This document shows positions 60,120-64,000 of a DNA stretch of 64,000 nucleotides, piece after piece. Source of the stretch: Bradyrhizobium sp. MOS003 (lineage in GTDB: Bacteria; Pseudomonadota; Alphaproteobacteria; Rhizobiales; Xanthobacteraceae); the NCBI RefSeq assembly GCF_003020125.1, contig NZ_PYFW01000001.1, positions 620,001-684,000 on the forward strand, read 5' to 3'. The notes under the pieces are model-generated. The model had not been told where the DNA came from. It did not search any database and was given only the letters and a program-made list of their open reading frames with translations. A program made the translations under genes and the position numbers. How positions within the stretch are numbered: the stretch's first letter is position 1; each line of letters opens with the position of its first letter.

Positions 60120-61340
60120 ATGACCGTATCCGGCTCCCCGATAGCGTCCGGCTCCGCAGCCGTTCCGCATCTCGACGTCGATCCCTTCGCGATGAGTTTT
60201 TTCGCCGATCCCTATCCCACGCATGAGCGGCTGCGGGAGGCGGGGCCGGTGGTCTATCTCGACAAGTGGAACGTCTACGGCGTGGCGCGCTATACCGAGG
60301 TCCATGCGGTGCTGAACGATCCCGCGACCTTCTGCTCAAGCCGCGGTGTCGGCCTCAGCGATTTCAAGAAGGAGACGCCGTGGCGGCCGCCGAGCCTGAT
60401 CCTCGAAGCCGATCCGCCCGCTCACACCCGCACCCGCGCCGTCCTGTCGAGGGTGCTATCACCGACCGTGATGAAGGGGCTCCGCGACCGCTTTGCGGCG
60501 GCGGCCGAAGAACGAGTCGATATGCTGCTCGCCAAGCGCAGTTTTGACGCCATCACGGATCTGGCGGAAGCCTATCCGCTCTCGATCTTTCCGGACGCGT
60601 TGGGGCTGAAGCCCGAAGGCCGTGAGCATCTCATCCCCTATGCGAGCGTCGTGTTCAACGCCTTCGGCCCGCCCAATGAGTTGCGCCAGGAAGCCATCGC
60701 GCGCTCGTCGCCGCATCAAGCCTATGTCACCGCCCAATGCCAGCGTGACAACCTCACGCCCGGCGGCATCGGGGCCTGCATCCACGCCCATGTCGATGAG
60801 GGCGCGATCACCGCGGCCGAAGCGCCGCTACTGGTGCGCTCGCTGTTGTCGGCCGGCCTCGACACCACGGTCAACGGCATCGGTGCCGCCGTCTATTGCC
60901 TGGCGCGTTTCCCCGAGCAATGGCAGCGCTTGCGTGATGACCTGACGCTTGCGCGCAACGCCTTCGAGGAAGCCGTGCGATTCGAAAGCCCGGTGCAGAC
61001 CTTTTTCCGCACCACGACGCGTGACGTCCAGCTGTCCGGCGCGACGATCGGCGAAGGTGAGAAAGTGCTGATGTTCCTCGCCGCGGCCAATCGCGATCCC
61101 AGGCGCTGGGACAAGCCCGACAGTTACGACATCACCCGCCGCACCTCCGGCCATGTCGGCTATGGCTCCGGCATCCACATGTGCGTCGGCCAGCTCGTGG
61201 CCCGGCTGGAAGGCGAGACGATGCTTTCGGCGCTGGCGCGCCGCATCGCCAGCATCGAGATCACAGGCGAGCCGCAGCGCCGATTCAACAATACGCTGCG
61301 CGGGCTGGACAGCCTGCCGGTGACGATCACGCCGGCCTGA
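60120..61340 (+). CDS. Cytochrome P450, CYP199A-like (4-methoxybenzoate O-demethylase type)
   Basis: 406 residues, soluble class I bacterial P450. The haem ligand is C355 in GYGSGIHMCVGQ, the I-helix is SAGLDTTVNGIG with the acid-alcohol pair D248/T249, and the ExxR is FEEAVR. The sequence is very close to what I know of CYP199A2/A4: LDKWNVYGVARY, FCSSRGVGLSDFKKE, PWRPPSLILEADPPAHTR, VFNAFGPPNELRQ. The residues that hold the substrate carboxylate in CYP199A4 (Arg92, Ser95, Arg243, Ser244, Ser247) appear here as R89, S92, R240, S241, S244. It should demethylate or hydroxylate para-substituted benzoates or cinnamates. The ferredoxin and reductase are not in the window. Confidence 0.93.
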   Translation: MTVSGSPIASGSAAVPHLDVDPFAMSFFADPYPTHERLREAGPVVYLDKWNVYGVARYTEVHAVLNDPATFCSSRGVGLSDFKKETPWRPPSLILEADPPAHTRTRAVLSRVLSPTVMKGLRDRFAAAAEERVDMLLAKRSFDAITDLAEAYPLSIFPDALGLKPEGREHLIPYASVVFNAFGPPNELRQEAIARSSPHQAYVTAQCQRDNLTPGGIGACIHAHVDEGAITAAEAPLLVRSLLSAGLDTTVNGIGAAVYCLARFPEQWQRLRDDLTLARNAFEEAVRFESPVQTFFRTTTRDVQLSGATIGEGEKVLMFLAAANRDPRRWDKPDSYDITRRTSGHVGYGSGIHMCVGQLVARLEGETMLSALARRIASIEITGEPQRRFNNTLRGLDSLPVTITPA

Positions 61341-61373
61341 CACGACCGGAAACAATAAGCAGGGGAGGGACCA

Positions 61374-62585
61374 ATGAAACATCTGAAGTGGGCGCTCGCG
61401 CTGACCGCGAGCCTGATGGCCGGCGCGGCGAGCGCCGAGATTTCCGACAATGTCGTGCGCGTCGGCGTGCTCAACGACATCTCCGGCATCTTCCAGGACA
61501 CCAACGGCATGGGCTCGGTGGAAGCCGCGCGCATGGCGGCGGAGGATTTCAACGGCGGCGGCAAGAACATCAAGGTCGAGATCGTCTATGCCGACCACCA
61601 GAACAAGGCCGATGTCGGCAACGCCATTGCGCGCAAATGGCTCGACGTCGAAGGCGTCGATGCCATCGTTGACGTGCCGAACTCGGCGGTCGGCCTTTCC
61701 ATCAACACGCTTCTGCGCGACAGCCGCATGACCTTTCTGGCGTCCTCGACCGCAAGCTCGGATCTAACCGGCAAGGCCTGCTCGCCCAACACCATCCAAT
61801 GGGTCAACGACACCTGGGCAACCGGCAACACCACCGCAGCCGCAATGATGTCGCGCGGCGGCAAGGACTGGTATTTCCTCACGGTCGACTACGCGCTCGG
61901 CAAGGGTATCGAGGCCGAAGCACAGAAATATATCGAGGGCCACGGCGGTAAGGTGCTCGGCTCCTCAAAGCATCCGCTCGGCACCTCCGACTTCGCGTCG
62001 TTCCTGTTGCAAGCGCAAGGGTCGAAAGCCCAGGTGATCGGGCTTGCGAATGCCGGCGGCGACACCATCAACGCGGTGAAGCAGGCCGCCGAATTCGGCA
62101 TCCAGCAGAACGGCCAGAAACTCGTCGCCTTCCTGCTCTTCATCAACGACGTCCACGGCATGGGCATCAAGGTCGCGCAGGGCCTCCAGCTCATGGAAGC
62201 CTTCTACTGGGACATGAACGACGACACCCGCGCGTTCGCCAAACGGTTTGCCGCGCGGCCCGGCATGAACGGCAAGATGCCGAGCGGCAACCAGGCCGGC
62301 GTTTATGCCTCGACGCTCGCTTATCTCAACGCGGTTGCCGCGACCGGCAGCGACAATGCCAAGGACGCCGTGCCCGAGATGAAGAAGTTCAGAGGCAAGG
62401 ACAAGCTGTTCGGCGACACCATCATCCGCCAGGACGGCCGCGTCGTGCACCCCATGTATCTGTTCGAGGTGAAGAAGCCGGAGGAGTCGAAATATCCGTA
62501 CGACTATTACAAGCTGGTCTCGACCATTCCCGCAGAGCAGGCGTTCCGTCCGATCGCGGAGGGCGGCTGCGAGCTGGTGAAGTAG
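61374..62585 (+). CDS. ABC transporter substrate-binding protein, branched-chain/aromatic-acid type
   Basis: 403 residues with signal peptide MKHLKWALALTASLMAGAASAE. It is a type I periplasmic binding fold: VVRVGVLNDISGIFQDTNGMGSVEAARMAAEDFNGG, ADHQNKADVGNAIARKWLD, LQAQGSKAQVIGLANAGGDTINAVKQAAEFG. AGGGGAGGGA precedes the ATG and it lies 33 bases after the P450 stop, so the two are probably cotranscribed. Relatives in Rhodopseudomonas bind aromatic acids, which fits uptake of the P450 substrate (inference). Paralog of 1675-2868. Confidence 0.94.
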   Translation: MKHLKWALALTASLMAGAASAEISDNVVRVGVLNDISGIFQDTNGMGSVEAARMAAEDFNGGGKNIKVEIVYADHQNKADVGNAIARKWLDVEGVDAIVDVPNSAVGLSINTLLRDSRMTFLASSTASSDLTGKACSPNTIQWVNDTWATGNTTAAAMMSRGGKDWYFLTVDYALGKGIEAEAQKYIEGHGGKVLGSSKHPLGTSDFASFLLQAQGSKAQVIGLANAGGDTINAVKQAAEFGIQQNGQKLVAFLLFINDVHGMGIKVAQGLQLMEAFYWDMNDDTRAFAKRFAARPGMNGKMPSGNQAGVYASTLAYLNAVAATGSDNAKDAVPEMKKFRGKDKLFGDTIIRQDGRVVHPMYLFEVKKPEESKYPYDYYKLVSTIPAEQAFRPIAEGGCELVK

Positions 62586-62600
62586 GGGGAGCGCGCTGCA

Positions 62601-62740
62601 CCCTCGCCCCTTGTGGGAGAGGGTGGCTCGACGCGAAGCGTCGAGACGGGTGAGGGGCTCTTTCCTCGCGGACGGTCTTGCGAGTGGAGAGAACCCCTCA
62701 TCCGGCGCTTCGCGCCACTTTCTCCCACAAGGCGAGAAGG
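62601..62740. repeat. Palindromic repeat, family A, divergent copy 5
   Basis: CCCTCGCCCCTTGTGGGAGA on the left and TTCTCCCACAAGGCGAGAAG on the right, with inner GCGTCGA and GGCGCTTCGCGCC hairpins. It has the same three-hairpin layout as the other family A copies but altered arms. It lies between convergent genes. Confidence 0.65.
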
Positions 62741-62748
62741 AAAAAGAG

Positions 62749-64000
62749 CTACACCACCTTGCTGCTCCCCTGCGTGATCAACCTCGCCGCGCGCTGGTCG
62801 CGGGCGTAGATCCACAACCAGCTCAGCGCGACGCTGAGGCGGTGGCGGAGGCCGATCAGGAAGTAGATGTGGGCGATGCCCCAGATCCACCACGCGATGG
62901 TGCCGCGCAGCTTGAAGCGGCCGAAGTCGATCACGGCGAGCCGCTTGCCGATCTGGGCGAGGCTGCCGGCGTGCTTGTAGCGGAACGGGCTGGTCGCAGC
63001 TCCGCGCAGCCGCGCCGTGATAGTCTCGGCGACATGACGGCCCTGCTGCTTCGCCGCCGGCGCGATGCCGGGCACGGGCTTGCCCTCCCAGGCGTTGATG
63101 CTGACGGTGTCGCCGATCGCAAAGATCTCGGGATGACCGGGGACGGTCAGGTCGTCTTCGACCTGCACGCGTCCGGCGCGATCGGCTGGTGCGCCCAGCC
63201 ATTCGGCGGCGGGCGAAGCGCGAACGCCGGCAGCCCAGATCCGCGTCTTGGCTTCGAGCAGCTTGCCGCCGAACACCACGCCCTCGCGATTGATCTCGGT
63301 GACGGCCTGTCCCAGCACGACCTCGACGCCGATCTTCTCCAGCGACGCCTGTGCATAGGCCGAGAGGTCGTCGGCGAAGCCTGCGAGCACGCGCGGCCCC
63401 GCCTCGATCAGCACCACCCGCGCCTTGGTGGTGTCGATGTTGCGGAAATCGCTGGGAAGCGTGTGACGGGCCATCTCGGCGATGGTGCCGGCGAGCTCGA
63501 CGCCGGTAGGACCGGCGCCGACGATGACGAAGGTCAGGCGCGCGGCGCGTTTGGCCGGATCGGTCTCGCGCTCGGCGCGCTCGAACGCTACCAGGATGTG
63601 ACGGCGCAGCGTGGTGCCGTCTTCCAGCGTCTTCAGGCCCGGCGCCCACTGCTCCCATTCGTCGTGGCCGAAATAGGCGTGGCGCGCGCCGGTCGCGAGC
63701 ACCAGCGTGTCGTAAGGCACCTCGCTGCCGTCGTCGATCAGCACGCGGCGCCTTGCCGCGTCGACGCCGCTGACGGTCGCGAACAGCGTCGTCACCTCGG
63801 GCCGGTCGCGCATCAGGTGTCGGATCGGCCACGCGATCTCGCTGGTGGCGAGCGAGGCGGTTGCGACCTGGTACAGCAGCGGCTGGAACAGATGATGGTT
63901 GCGGCGGTCGATCAGCGTGATCTCGACCGGCGCACCCGCAAGCCGGTAGGTCGCCTCCAGCCCGCCGAAGCCGGCCCCGACGATGACGACGCGATGCGGT
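62749..64000 (-). CDS. Type II NADH dehydrogenase-like FAD oxidoreductase (5' end outside window)
   Basis: The gene runs off the window end; 416 codons are visible. The N-terminal FAD Rossmann motif VVIVGAGFGGLEA is right at the window edge, followed by RRNHHLFQPLLYQVATASLATSEIAWPIR. The NADH-binding motif is VIVGAGPTGVELAGTIAEMAR, then TRIWAAGVRASP and the second FAD motif IFAIGDTVSI. The C-terminus has a membrane-associating segment (GTIAWWIWGIAHIYFLIGLRHRL). It should pass electrons from NADH to quinone at the inner membrane without proton pumping. Confidence 0.95.
   Translation of the reverse strand, partial: PHRVVIVGAGFGGLEATYRLAGAPVEITLIDRRNHHLFQPLLYQVATASLATSEIAWPIRHLMRDRPEVTTLFATVSGVDAARRRVLIDDGSEVPYDTLVLATGARHAYFGHDEWEQWAPGLKTLEDGTTLRRHILVAFERAERETDPAKRAARLTFVIVGAGPTGVELAGTIAEMARHTLPSDFRNIDTTKARVVLIEAGPRVLAGFADDLSAYAQASLEKIGVEVVLGQAVTEINREGVVFGGKLLEAKTRIWAAGVRASPAAEWLGAPADRAGRVQVEDDLTVPGHPEIFAIGDTVSINAWEGKPVPGIAPAAKQQGRHVAETITARLRGAATSPFRYKHAGSLAQIGKRLAVIDFGRFKLRGTIAWWIWGIAHIYFLIGLRHRLSVALSWLWIYARDQRAARLITQGSSKVV

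Noticed and set aside
59455-60123. Plus-strand protein starting at the strong ribosome site at 59445
   Set aside because: After a few codons the frame is antisense to the MarR gene and shows no domain; kept only as an orphan initiation signal.
30410-62740. CRISPR array from the repeated palindromes
   Set aside because: Copies are 80-140 bases, scattered over 30 kb and not regularly spaced; no cas gene is present.

Overview
This window is a high-GC alphaproteobacterial chromosome segment, most likely from Bradyrhizobium or a close relative in the Nitrobacteraceae. Supporting signs are the strong third-position GC bias, many solute-binding proteins and MFS carriers, a CYP199A-type P450, feruloyl-CoA ligase, sox genes, a cyanide-insensitive-type cytochrome bd oxidase, and many mosaic palindromic intergenic repeats. 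The species call is inference. I saw no tRNA, rRNA, CRISPR array, transposase, integrase or phage gene. About 56 protein genes are supported, two of them cut by the window ends.

Layout. 1-9.1 kb: the tail of an RND efflux pump, an orphan branched-chain-type binding protein, a MAPEG protein, a three-gene ABC system (LolD-like ATPase, FtsX-like permease, AttH/CrtC-type lipocalin protein) and an MFS carrier. 9.1-13.6 kb: D-aminoacylase-type amidohydrolase, MFS carrier, small acidic protein, persulfide dioxygenase-rhodanese fusion. 13.9-18.6 kb: compact thiosulfate-oxidation operon soxXYZA-soxK-soxB-dsrE-like, without soxCD. 18.8-28.4 kb: methyltransferase, prolyl-oligopeptidase-family peptidase, two MFS carriers, VOC and carboxymuconolactone-decarboxylase proteins, and two adjacent acyl-CoA dehydrogenases. 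28.5-35.7 kb: amino-acid binding protein, L,D-transpeptidase, a PH-like membrane protein, cydAB with a 42-residue third gene, then a redoxin and a CcdA protein. 36.1-42.7 kb: an ECF sigma factor with a motif-rich upstream region, then an operon of a TRAP-type binding protein (DctP), two histidine kinases and a response regulator. 42.9-45.4 kb: orphan UgpB-like binding protein and an APH-fold protein. 45.8-56.3 kb: a peptide-type ABC transporter followed by AtzG-, AtzE- and AtzH-like genes, a GntR regulator and a convergent allophanate hydrolase. 56.5-64 kb: aromatic-acid genes (MarR/feruloyl-CoA ligase, MarR/CYP199A P450, binding protein) and the start of a type II NADH dehydrogenase.

Two units stand out. 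First, the ABC-atzGEH operon is preceded by a near-consensus sigma-54 promoter (TGGCAC-N5-TTGC). This suggests a nitrogen-limitation-controlled system that imports a urea-like or amide-rich compound and strips its nitrogen through carboxybiuret/allophanate-type chemistry. Second, the dctP-kinase-kinase-regulator operon has no TRAP membrane subunits. It looks like a binding-protein-dependent sensing phosphorelay rather than a transporter.

Palindromic repeats of at least five multi-copy families fill most gaps. Two copies lie between genes of the ABC-atz operon. One repeat sits in frame inside the fused ABC ATPase and encodes about 30 residues of its inter-domain linker.
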